Shown here: one piece after another, positions 1 to 8,284 of the stretch
Numbering within the stretch: the stretch's first letter is position 1
How the letters are laid out: each line of letters opens with the position of its first letter
From: an uncultured Oscillospiraceae bacterium
Lineage (GTDB): Bacteria; Bacillota; Clostridia; Oscillospirales; Acutalibacteraceae
Assembly: GCA_900546735.1 (NCBI GenBank)
Contig: URDW01000003.1
Coordinates: forward strand, 1-30,873
Length of the DNA stretch: 30,873 bases
Reading direction: 5' to 3'
Notes under the pieces: generated by a model
What the model was told of the DNA's origin: nothing
The model's input: the letters and a program-made list of their open reading frames with translations, nothing else
The model's database searches: none
Translations under genes and position numbers: made by a program

Positions 1-859
<859 letters not shown>

Positions 860-906
860 TCATTATAATATATTTGACTTTGCAGCAAATCAAATCTTTA
901 AAAATC

Positions 907-935
907 ATTTTAGTCCGCTTCCTTTGCGTTGTCAA
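907..935 (-). promoter_or_regulatory. Promoter of ilvC
   Basis: Read on the minus strand there is a perfect -35 TTGACA (935-930), a 17-base spacer and a -10 TAAAAT (912-907), about 60 bases before the ilvC start. I see no T-box or long leader fold between promoter and gene. A TATAAT at 861-866 on the same strand lies too close to the ribosome binding site to be the main one. Confidence 0.75.
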
Positions 936-1148
936 GAAAAAAGGAGTATTTTTATACATTCTTTCACGATTTTTTTACATTTTTCCGCGGGCGCGCCGCG
1001 TTGTCCGCCAGCGCAGGACAAAACCGGCAAAAAAGCAAAAAAACGGACAAAAACAGTCACGGCATTGTGCAATTTTAGCTTGTAATATGGCAACAGATAG
1101 TATAAAATCAAAAGTAATAAATGAAAAAACATACAGATAACAAAAAAC
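936..1148. other. Divergent intergenic stretch between ilvC and the DUF815 gene
   Basis: This gap separates the divergently transcribed ilvC and DUF815 ATPase genes. It holds an AT-rich part, a GC-rich patch near 985-1020 and an A-rich part. The only promoter-like pair towards the right is TTGTAA (1080-1085) and TATAAA (1101-1106), with a short 15-base spacer. Small ORFs on both strands here have no ribosome binding site or coding character. I see no RNA gene. Confidence 0.4.
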
Positions 1149-1161
1149 GGAGATGCTGCCG

Positions 1162-2394
1162 ATGGACACGCTGAAAAGATACCGTCTGTACGCCGGCGCC
1201 CTTTGCGTTTATGACCTGTCGGGCGATGCGGTGTTTGAGACGATGCAAAAAATTTTTCAAAACCAAGACGACGAGGCGTTCATCCCCCTGCAGCGCGACC
1301 TGTGCCGGCTGCTGCTTGCCGCCGGGTCGCTGGAGGAATACCTGCTAAACGCAGTGCTGACAAATGACAACGCTTTTACCCGCGCGGCCGCTGCCGGAAA
1401 AGAAAAAGAGCTGCCGCAGGCCGTGCAAAAAAGCGTGGTCGCCGACCTGAAAAAACTGTCACAGCTTTGCACGTTCAGTGCAGCAGACATTTTTTCCGCC
1501 GCCGATGACCCGGACGTACGCCAGGTCTTAACGACGATGCCGGCCTGGCAGAGCGTGAGCGACCCGGCCAGGCCGCCGCAGTGGGACCAGCAGTACAAAG
1601 TGTTCGCCGAATACCACCGCAAAAACGGCTACGGCATTTTTGCCCAGTGCAGCGCCTTTTCCTGGCGCGACGGCGCGCTTTGCCCGGTGCACGCCTGCGA
1701 CACCATTCGCCTGACCGACCTGAAAAACTACGAGAGCCAGCGCCAGAAGGTGATCGACAACACCGAAAGCTTTGTGCTGGGCTACCCCGCCAACAACGTT
1801 TTGCTGTACGGCGACCGCGGCACCGGCAAAAGCTCCACGGTGCACGCCGTGCTCAACGAATACGCGCCGATGGGGCTGCGCATGGTAGAGCTGTCCAAAA
1901 AATCCATTCCCGAACTGCCGCTGCTGTTTGAACGGCTGAACGACTGCCCGATGAAATTCATCATTTTCATCGACGATCTGTCGTTTGACAAAGACGACGA
2001 CAGCTTTGCCGAACTCAAGGCGGCGCTGGAGGGTTCGCTTTCGGCACGCCAGAACCACACGCTGATCTACGCCACCACCAACCGCCGTCACCTGGTGAAG
2101 GAGACGTTTTCGGCCCGCGACGGCGACGAGGTGCACCGCCAGGACACCATTCAGGAACAGATGAGCCTGTCGGACCGGTTCGGCCTGACCGTGACCTTTT
2201 TGAACCCGGACCGCAAAAACTATTTGGAGATCACCGACAAGCTGGCTGCCGACCGGGGTATCCGAGCCGGCACAGAACTGCTGCACCAAAAAGCCGAACG
2301 CTGGGCGCTGGCAAAAGGCGGCCGCAGCCCGCGGTGCGCCAAGCAGTTTATTGACTATGTGGAAAGCTGCGAAAAACGCGGTAAAAGTTGGTAA
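1162..2394 (+). CDS. DUF815-family AAA+ ATPase
   Basis: A 410-residue ATP-binding protein of the DUF815 family, an AAA+ group widespread in Firmicutes and Proteobacteria without a firmly assigned role. Residues 217-225 form the Walker A loop GDRGTGKSS, and FIIFIDD, with Asp271 and Asp272, is Walker B. The segment IYATTNRRHLV is the sensor-like region typical of the family. The N-terminal 200 residues are helical and less conserved. I chose ATG 1162 over ATG 1153 because GGAG (1149-1152) sits nine bases before 1162 but touches 1153. There is no signal peptide or membrane segment, so it should be cytosolic. It is a single gene with no obvious partner. Confidence 0.9.
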   Translation: MDTLKRYRLYAGALCVYDLSGDAVFETMQKIFQNQDDEAFIPLQRDLCRLLLAAGSLEEYLLNAVLTNDNAFTRAAAAGKEKELPQAVQKSVVADLKKLSQLCTFSAADIFSAADDPDVRQVLTTMPAWQSVSDPARPPQWDQQYKVFAEYHRKNGYGIFAQCSAFSWRDGALCPVHACDTIRLTDLKNYESQRQKVIDNTESFVLGYPANNVLLYGDRGTGKSSTVHAVLNEYAPMGLRMVELSKKSIPELPLLFERLNDCPMKFIIFIDDLSFDKDDDSFAELKAALEGSLSARQNHTLIYATTNRRHLVKETFSARDGDEVHRQDTIQEQMSLSDRFGLTVTFLNPDRKNYLEITDKLAADRGIRAGTELLHQKAERWALAKGGRSPRCAKQFIDYVESCEKRGKSW

Positions 2395-2412
2395 ATAATA
2401 AATTTAAACAGC

Positions 2413-2458
2413 GTTCATAATTTTAAAAGAAAGTTTACTGCACAATAAAATTATGAAC
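2413..2458. promoter_or_regulatory. 12-bp perfect inverted repeat upstream of the two-component operon
   Basis: GTTCATAATTTT (2413-2424) is exactly mirrored by AAAATTATGAAC (2447-2458), 22 bases apart, 55 bases before the response regulator start. An AT-rich palindrome in this position suits an operator for an OmpR-type regulator, possibly autoregulation. A terminator for the preceding gene is less likely because no T-run follows. Confidence 0.5.
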
Positions 2459-2513
2459 AAAATGGGATGGTATCATCATCTCGAAGCTGGAAAACAAACG
2501 GAAGGAGAGCGTT

Positions 2514-3209
2514 ATGAACAACAAAATTCTTGTCGTGGACGACGACCAAAACATCTGTGAGCTTCTGAAGATCTACCTTGAAAACGAGGGCTGCACCGTA
2601 TTCGTGGCCAACGACGGGCAGACGGCTGTAAGCCTGGCCGCCTCCAAATCGCCCGACCTGATCCTGCTTGACATCATGCTGCCCAAAATGGACGGCTGGC
2701 AGGTTTGCCGCGAGATCCGCAAGACCTCGAACGTGCCGATCATTATGCTGACCGCCAAAGGCGAAACGTTTGACAAGGTGCTTGGCCTGGAACTTGGCGC
2801 AGACGACTACGTTGTAAAACCGTTTGACACCAAAGAGGTCATGGCGCGCGTAAAAGCCGTGCTGCGGCGCACAAACGGCGAGCAGGACAACAGCCAGAAC
2901 GAAAAGAAAGTCGTAAAGTACGACAAGCTGGAGATCAACATTACAAACTACGAGTTGATCGTGGACGGCAAGCAGGTGGATACGCCGCCGAAAGAGCTGG
3001 AGCTGATCTATCACTTTGCCTCCAACCCCAACCGCGTGTTTACCCGCGACCAGCTGCTGGACGAAGTCTGGGGCTTTGACTACTACGGCGACTCCAGAAC
3101 AGTCGACGTACATGTAAAGCGCCTGCGCGAAAAGCTGGAAGGCGTGTCCGACAAATGGTCGCTCAAAACCGTATGGGGCGTCGGATATAAGTTTGAGACA
3201 AAGGAATAA
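2514..3209 (+). CDS. OmpR/PhoB-family DNA-binding response regulator
   Basis: A 231-residue two-component regulator. Residues 1-118 are the receiver domain, with acidic residues Asp9-Asp11, phospho-acceptor Asp53 in LLDIMLP, Thr80 and Lys102 in VVKPFD. From about 135 to 229 is the winged-helix effector domain ending in the usual TVWGVGYKF. Length and layout match WalR/PhoP-like proteins. The start ATG has AAGGAGAG upstream. It leads an operon: the sensor kinase begins 23 bases after its stop and an HtrA protease follows. Phosphorylated by that kinase, it probably controls envelope genes; the exact regulon cannot be read from the sequence. A 12-bp palindrome just upstream may be its own operator. 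Confidence 0.95.
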   Translation: MNNKILVVDDDQNICELLKIYLENEGCTVFVANDGQTAVSLAASKSPDLILLDIMLPKMDGWQVCREIRKTSNVPIIMLTAKGETFDKVLGLELGADDYVVKPFDTKEVMARVKAVLRRTNGEQDNSQNEKKVVKYDKLEINITNYELIVDGKQVDTPPKELELIYHFASNPNRVFTRDQLLDEVWGFDYYGDSRTVDVHVKRLREKLEGVSDKWSLKTVWGVGYKFETKE

Positions 3210-3232
3210 TGATAAAAGGATCCGTTTGAACC

Positions 3233-4732
3233 ATGTCTGATTTTCCGCTTCCAAAAAAGAAAAACTCCAGGATCTTTACAAAATATTTTGCCCTGTTCGC
3301 AGGCATCCTGTTTCTTGTGCTGTTCATTCTCGGCGGTTCGCTGCTGATTTTTGTGAACCAGTACTGGCAGCAGGACAAAACGCGGCTGATGTCTGAAAAC
3401 ACGCAGAGCGTGGCCTCTACGGCAGAATCCATGCTGCAAATGGACGACATGAACACCCGCTACTCTTTGGGCAAGGGTCTGCTGTGCGGTACGCTGGACA
3501 TGATCTCCACCTCCAGTGACGCAGACATTTTCATCTGCGACGTCAGCGGCGCCGTGATCTTATGCAAAGAGCGCGCCGACACGCTGCCGCTTCTCGGCTC
3601 TTTTCAAAGCTGTGAAAAGCATGACAGCCTTGTTATTGCTTCGTCCCTGCTGCAAAGCGTGTATGAGGGGCGCGCGATCGGCAAGGGCCTGATCAACGGC
3701 GAACAGTATTACATCGTCGGCCACACGATCGAACGCGGCGGCCAGATCATCGGCTATGTGTTTGCGACTACGCCGACCGGCATCAATGCACTGACGAGCG
3801 ACATCGTTAAGATTTTCGCCCTGTCGGCCGTCATCTGCCTGTCGCTGGCTTACGTCGGCGTGTATTTCATCACAAAGCACATGACCGACCCGCTGCTGCA
3901 GATGAGCAAAGCGGCCAAACAATTTGCAAACGGCGACTTTTCCTACCGCGTCAAGGTCAACTCAAACGACGAGCTGGCCGACCTGGCGGGCACGTTCAAC
4001 GAAATGGCCGGCGCGCTCGACAAGCTGGAAAATTCACGGCGCAGCTTTGTGGCCAATGTGTCGCACGAGCTGAAAACGCCGATGACTTCCATTGCCGGAT
4101 TTATCGACGGCATTCTGGACGGCACCATCCCGAAAGAGAAAGAGAAGCACTATTTGCAGATCGTCAGCGACGAAGTTCGCCGGCTTTCGCGGCTGGTCGT
4201 TGCTATGCTGAACATGAGCAAAATCGAAAGCGGCGACTTTGTCATGAACCGCCGAAACTATGACATCGCTGAACAGATCATTAACGTGCTGCTGAATTTT
4301 GAGCAGAAGATCGAACAGAAAAATATCGAGATCTTCGGGCTCGACAAGCTGCAGCCGACCAGAATAGACGCTGACCCCGACATGATCTACCAGGTGATCT
4401 ACAACCTGGTGGACAACGCCGTGAAATTTACAAACGTCGACGGCTATATTGCGGTAACGCTGAAGACAGACGAACGCACGGTGACCGTTTCCATCAAAAA
4501 CAGCGGCGACGGCATACGTCAGGAAGAGCTGTCCAAAATATTTGAGCGTTTTTATAAAGTGGACAAATCAAGAAGCCTGGACGCCAAGGGCGCCGGCCTG
4601 GGGCTTTACATCGTAAAGACCATGGTCGAACTGCACGGCGGCAAGATCTGGGCAAAAAGTGACGAGCCGAAAAGCGCAGAGTTTACCTTTACCCTGCCGC
4701 AAAAGGCCGCCAATAAACAACTGAAGGAGTAA
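3233..4732 (+). CDS. Membrane sensor histidine kinase (HAMP-HisKA-HATPase)
   Basis: A 499-residue kinase, partner of the regulator just upstream. Two membrane helices, about 18-42 and 191-213, enclose an extracellular sensor region of about 150 residues. A HAMP linker follows to about 266. The dimerisation domain has the phosphorylated His278 in VSHELKTP. The ATPase domain shows the N box with NLVDNAVKF, the G1 box around NSGDGI and the G2 box GAGLGLYIV, all intact. There is no PAS domain between HAMP and HisKA, unlike WalK. The stop is six bases before the protease gene, so the two are co-transcribed and probably report on the same envelope signal. The ligand is unknown. Confidence 0.95.
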   Translation: MSDFPLPKKKNSRIFTKYFALFAGILFLVLFILGGSLLIFVNQYWQQDKTRLMSENTQSVASTAESMLQMDDMNTRYSLGKGLLCGTLDMISTSSDADIFICDVSGAVILCKERADTLPLLGSFQSCEKHDSLVIASSLLQSVYEGRAIGKGLINGEQYYIVGHTIERGGQIIGYVFATTPTGINALTSDIVKIFALSAVICLSLAYVGVYFITKHMTDPLLQMSKAAKQFANGDFSYRVKVNSNDELADLAGTFNEMAGALDKLENSRRSFVANVSHELKTPMTSIAGFIDGILDGTIPKEKEKHYLQIVSDEVRRLSRLVVAMLNMSKIESGDFVMNRRNYDIAEQIINVLLNFEQKIEQKNIEIFGLDKLQPTRIDADPDMIYQVIYNLVDNAVKFTNVDGYIAVTLKTDERTVTVSIKNSGDGIRQEELSKIFERFYKVDKSRSLDAKGAGLGLYIVKTMVELHGGKIWAKSDEPKSAEFTFTLPQKAANKQLKE

Positions 4733-4738
4733 GGACTT

Positions 4739-6274
4739 ATGGAATTCAAAAACGGCGAAAACAACTGCGCGCCGGGTGGAGACGGCAATGACTACACCCC
4801 GCCGAAAACTTCGCCGGTAGACAACACATCCGGCGAATACCGTTATGTACCGCCCCAGCAGCCGAACCCCGGCCAGGGCAGTGCGCAGCAGCAGGGCAGT
4901 GCGCAGCAGCAGGGCGGCGCGCAAAACGGCGCCCCGGGCGGCACACAGCAGCAAAACGATTATAACCCCACCGGCACATACACCGGCCAGGCATATACCG
5001 GCCAAACGTACGCGGCGCAGACAGAACCGCCGAAGCCGAAAAAGCCAAAGAAAAAGATCAGCAAAAGCGTGATCGCCATCATCGTTGTGGTGGCCGTGTG
5101 CATTGCCTGTGCCGTGGGCGGCATCGTTTACGGCCTGCGAAACGGCAACAGCGGCAGCACCGACACCACGAACCCCTCGGCCGGCGGCGCAACCGTGCAG
5201 TCCAGTGACGATGCGCCCGAAACAGACGACAGCGGCAACCTGACAACGGTCGGCGTGGTCAGCAAAGTCATGGACTCCTGCGTGGGCATTACCGTATACT
5301 CCAATCAATCGCAGGGCAACAGCCTTTACGACTATTTCTATTCCAATGAAAACACGGCCAGCTCCGAGCCGGTCGTATCCGGCCAGGGTTCCGGCGTGCT
5401 GATGTATGAGGACACGGACCGCGGCCTGACCTATATTCTGACCTGTGCCCATGTGATCAAAGACGGCACCAAGTTCACGGTAACGGCCAACGACGGCACG
5501 GAATACGACGCGACGATGGTCGGCTACGACGAGCAGACCGATATCGGCGTGCTGTCCATGCAGGCAACCGGCCTGCAGATCGCTGAATTCGGCGATTCGG
5601 GCGACATCCAGATCGGTGAAGACATCATCGCGATCGGCAACCCGGGCGGCCTGGAATACGCCAACAGCGTAACCAAAGGCATCGTCTCCGGTCTTGACCG
5701 CCCCGTATCGAGCGACATCGGCTACGACAACCTGTGCATCCAGGTGGACGCGGCCATCAACCCCGGCAACAGCGGCGGCGCACTGTTCAACATGCAGGGC
5801 CAGGTGATCGGCATCAACTCCTCCAAGATCGCAGCAACAGACTATGAGGGCATCGGTTTTGCCATTCCCAGCAACACGGCTGTAGAAAACGCCAACTCCA
5901 TCATTCAAAACGGCTATGTGGCCGGCCGTGCACAGATCGGCATCCAGTATGTGGCGCTGTCCAACTTCAGCAACGCCAACTCCATCGTCAGCGCGCTGAA
6001 CGACCTTGGCTTTGAAGACGCCGAAGGCACCATCGTGATCGATTCGGTCAATTCCGATTCGGACCTGGCCGACCAGGATATACGCCAGTACGACATGATC
6101 GTGGCGGCCGACGACAAGGTGCTGACCTCGACCGACGTGCTGACCTCGGTGCTGTCTGACAAGAAACCCGGCGACACGATAAAACTGACGGTCGCCCGTA
6201 TTGAAAACAACCAGATCGACACGTTTGAAGTCAGCTGCGTACTCGGCGAATCCAAGGGCAATAGCCAAAACTAA
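4739..6274 (+). CDS. Membrane-anchored HtrA/DegP-like serine protease with PDZ domain
   Basis: A 511-residue S1C-family protease that would degrade misfolded proteins at the outer face of the membrane. The first 100 residues are a cytoplasmic Gln/Gly/Pro-rich tail with an 18-bp tandem repeat. One membrane helix lies at about 109-133, followed by a Ser/Thr/Asp-rich linker. The trypsin-like domain has the full triad: His238 in CAHVIKDG, Asp268 in TDIGVL and Ser345 in NPGNSGG. A single PDZ domain fills about 400-500. The order matches Gram-positive HtrA proteins of the B. subtilis type. It is the last gene of the regulator-kinase-protease operon and is followed by a strong terminator. Its placement implies that the kinase senses envelope stress that the protease relieves; this is inference. 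Confidence 0.95.
   Translation: MEFKNGENNCAPGGDGNDYTPPKTSPVDNTSGEYRYVPPQQPNPGQGSAQQQGSAQQQGGAQNGAPGGTQQQNDYNPTGTYTGQAYTGQTYAAQTEPPKPKKPKKKISKSVIAIIVVVAVCIACAVGGIVYGLRNGNSGSTDTTNPSAGGATVQSSDDAPETDDSGNLTTVGVVSKVMDSCVGITVYSNQSQGNSLYDYFYSNENTASSEPVVSGQGSGVLMYEDTDRGLTYILTCAHVIKDGTKFTVTANDGTEYDATMVGYDEQTDIGVLSMQATGLQIAEFGDSGDIQIGEDIIAIGNPGGLEYANSVTKGIVSGLDRPVSSDIGYDNLCIQVDAAINPGNSGGALFNMQGQVIGINSSKIAATDYEGIGFAIPSNTAVENANSIIQNGYVAGRAQIGIQYVALSNFSNANSIVSALNDLGFEDAEGTIVIDSVNSDSDLADQDIRQYDMIVAADDKVLTSTDVLTSVLSDKKPGDTIKLTVARIENNQIDTFEVSCVLGESKGNSQN
4874..4920 (+). repeat. 18-bp in-frame tandem repeat in the HtrA N-terminal tail
   Basis: Two identical 18-base units (4874-4891 and 4892-4909) and a partial third encode a Gln/Gly/Ser/Ala-rich repeat of six residues. 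Such a repeat can change copy number without breaking the frame. Confidence 0.8.
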
Positions 6275-6290
6275 TAAAAAGCAAACGCAC

Positions 6291-6328
6291 AAAAAAGTAC
6301 CGCCTGCTGTTGCAGGCGGTACTTTTTT
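6291..6328. terminator. Bidirectional terminator between HtrA and the alcohol dehydrogenase gene
   Basis: A perfect 17-bp stem (AAAAAAGTACCGCCTGC paired with its complement) closes a TGTT loop. It has an A-run on one side and a T-run on the other, so it can stop transcription from both convergent operons. Confidence 0.93.
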
Positions 6329-6331
6329 GCA

Positions 6332-6368
6332 GCAGGCCGTCCGGTGTGCAACATACCGAACGGCCTGC
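6332..6368. terminator. Second hairpin in the same convergent gap
   Basis: GCAGGCCGT pairs with ACGGCCTGC, with a further CGGT/ACCG stem inside. It lies between the strong terminator and the dehydrogenase stop codon, and probably helps end the minus-strand transcript. Confidence 0.65.
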
Positions 6369-6373
6369 TTTAT

Positions 6374-7462
6374 TTATGAAAAAATGCGGCTGTAAATATG
6401 GATGACATCGCTCGTGGAAAGCGCCAGAGGGTTATTGGAAAGGCGCGAAACGTCGACCTTTTGTGCAAACGCTTCCGGTGTGCCGGCCGGCATGGCAGGC
6501 GTTTCCAGGGCAAAGCGCTGCAAAAGCTTTTCAAAGACGGCCGCGCCGTCTGCGGCCGTGCTGCCGCCCATCATGCGCCCAAGCGCTGTTAACGCGGCCT
6601 GCACATACGCATTCCCGCGCGCATCGTTGACCGGCAGGTCCGGGTGTGAAAGCATGTACTGCCAAAGGCTGCGCATACAAAGCGCCACGCTGTGACCGTG
6701 CGCCGTGTGGCAGTAGATCGTCAGATTGTAGCAAAGCGCGTGGCCGGCCGTTGTGGCCGTGCAGTCAATGGCCTTGCCGGCCCAGTACGAGGCAAGCAGC
6801 ATATCCCGGTTGCCCTGCGGCTCGTTTTGCATGTAGCCGTCCAGCGCCTGCCAAAACAGGCCGATGGCCTTTTCGGCATACGCACGGCTCTCGGCACTCG
6901 AGCGCACGCTCCAGTAGCTTTCGATCGCGTGGCACAGCGCATCCAGACAGGTGCACTTTCGCTGGTAAAGCGGCACCGTCTGCAAAAAAGCAGGCTCCAA
7001 AAGCACATAGTCGGCCAGGAAGTCCGCATTGGAGACCGAATACTTTTTGTCACCGATATAAAAAATCGAATAGCGCGTGGCCTCGCTGCCGGTGCCGGAA
7101 GTCGTAGGTATGGCCAAAAAGCCAATTTCATTTGCCGCCATGCCGGTAAGCCACGTCTCTTCGGGATTCGTGACCATCAGCTTGACCATTTTGGCCGAAT
7201 CGAGCGGACTGCCGCCGCCCGCGCCGATCAGGAAATCGCACCCGTTTTCCAAAAACATCTCGCGCGCCGTTTTCATATCCTCGAACCGGGGGTTCGGGCG
7301 CACATCACTGAAAACGACCGGCGAAAAAGCAGAAAGCTGCCGCATCAGGCCGGTATTCAGAAATGACTTGCCGCAGACGATCATCGGCTTTTTTACACCT
7401 TTTTCACGCAGCAGGCGCAGAACGTCGTCTGCACCGTGCAGCAAAACGCCCTTAGTCTGCAT
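6374..7462 (-). CDS. Iron-type (group III) alcohol dehydrogenase
   Basis: A 362-residue NAD(P)-dependent dehydrogenase of the Fe-ADH superfamily. The nucleotide-binding motif GAGGGSPLDSAK and the segment PTTSGTGSEAT are intact. Metal ligands are expected in CLDALCHAIESYWS and in the later TTAGHALCYNL and HTAHGHSVAL stretches. The GHALCYNLT motif resembles the phosphonoacetaldehyde reductase-like branch, but I cannot fix the substrate. It follows iolB on the same strand: its ATG at 7462 overlaps the iolB stop by 11 bases, and earlier in-frame ATGs at 7477 and 7489 are also possible. The pairing suggests work on an aldehyde or ketone from inositol or a related polyol, which is inference; the other iol genes are not here. 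Confidence 0.88.
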   Translation of the reverse strand: MQTKGVLLHGADDVLRLLREKGVKKPMIVCGKSFLNTGLMRQLSAFSPVVFSDVRPNPRFEDMKTAREMFLENGCDFLIGAGGGSPLDSAKMVKLMVTNPEETWLTGMAANEIGFLAIPTTSGTGSEATRYSIFYIGDKKYSVSNADFLADYVLLEPAFLQTVPLYQRKCTCLDALCHAIESYWSVRSSAESRAYAEKAIGLFWQALDGYMQNEPQGNRDMLLASYWAGKAIDCTATTAGHALCYNLTIYCHTAHGHSVALCMRSLWQYMLSHPDLPVNDARGNAYVQAALTALGRMMGGSTAADGAAVFEKLLQRFALETPAMPAGTPEAFAQKVDVSRLSNNPLALSTSDVIHIYSRIFS

Positions 7463-8222
7463 GGTCGAGCCACTCATACTCGGGCACATAGATGCGCGTT
7501 TTGTCCCACGGGTCGCCGGGAAGGTGACGGATCAGCCAAACATAATACATCTCAAACCCGGGCGCCACGACCTGCTGGTGCGCGTTGCCCCCGCGGATGC
7601 ACAGGCAGTCGCCCGTCATCGTTTTGTAGGGCGTGTCGCCCTCAAACCCGGCGCCGAAGCCCTCTGGCCGGCTGAATTCATAATAATACAGCTCCGGCTG
7701 CGGATGGTAGTGCGGCGGGTAAGAGCTCCACTTGCCGGGCTGGTTGAACACCTCGCCCATGACCATGTTGGAGTAAGGCGCATTGGAGTAGTCAAACATC
7801 GTGGAGCAGATGCGGTGGCCGGCGCCGCCCCACTGCCCCTTGCCGAATTCCTGGTACAGGCAGTTGCCCGGGTGGTAAAAGACCGGGTCAAATGTGCGGT
7901 CGTTATCGGTCATCTGCACCAGCACGCGCGCATCCGTCACAGCCGTAACGGTGCAGGGTGTGTTTTTACAGAAATGCACGGCGTAGGGCTTTTTTTCAAA
8001 CGGGCTTTCGCGCTCGCATTCCTCTTTGATGGAACCAACGGCAAACTGCACTTTGCCGGCCAAAAGCAAAATGGCGCACTCGTTTTTTTCTTCGTTGACC
8101 GAGAGCACCTCGCCGGGCTGCATTTTTTTGACATAGATGTCCATCAGCATGTCGGCATTGACGCCGCCCATTTCGCACAGCACCTTTTTGCCGTTTGCAT
8201 CGTACTGCGGTCTATAGATCAT
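7452..8222 (-). CDS. iolB: 5-deoxy-glucuronate isomerase
   Basis: A 256-residue cupin enzyme of the IolB family, which converts 5-deoxy-D-glucuronate to 2-deoxy-5-keto-gluconate in myo-inositol breakdown. The family signature is clear: PPHYHPQPELYYYEFSRPEGFG carries the metal-binding histidines and glutamate in the usual order, and a C-terminal RGGNAHQQVVAPG matches the second cupin half. Length fits the family. The ATG has GGGAGG upstream. It has its own promoter in the 58-base gap after the MATE gene and is coupled to the dehydrogenase behind it. Odd: iolC, iolD, iolE and iolG are absent from the window, so this is either an outlying part of an inositol regulon or an enzyme used for another uronic-acid intermediate. 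Confidence 0.92.
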   Translation of the reverse strand: MIYRPQYDANGKKVLCEMGGVNADMLMDIYVKKMQPGEVLSVNEEKNECAILLLAGKVQFAVGSIKEECERESPFEKKPYAVHFCKNTPCTVTAVTDARVLVQMTDNDRTFDPVFYHPGNCLYQEFGKGQWGGAGHRICSTMFDYSNAPYSNMVMGEVFNQPGKWSSYPPHYHPQPELYYYEFSRPEGFGAGFEGDTPYKTMTGDCLCIRGGNAHQQVVAPGFEMYYVWLIRHLPGDPWDKTRIYVPEYEWLDHAD

Positions 8223-8255
8223 ATTTTCATCCTCCCGAAAAAAATCTGTAATTCT

Positions 8256-8284
8256 ATATTACCGCCGATGCCTTTTATTTTCAA
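8256..8284 (-). promoter_or_regulatory. Promoter of iolB overlapping the MATE stop codon
   Basis: On the minus strand, TTGAAA (8284-8279), a 17-base spacer and TAATAT (8261-8256) form a good sigma-A promoter. The -35 box contains the TGA stop of the MATE gene (8283-8281). It would let iolB and the dehydrogenase be expressed apart from the exporter. Confidence 0.65.

Noticed and set aside
4568..6292. Very long open frames on the strand opposite real genes, for example 4568-6292, 9732-11447, 17050-18561 and 20688-22022 (minus)
   Set aside because: They are produced by strong G/C preference at third codon positions of the real genes. They have no ribosome binding sites, read as Val/Arg/His-rich low-complexity protein, and overlap well-supported genes.
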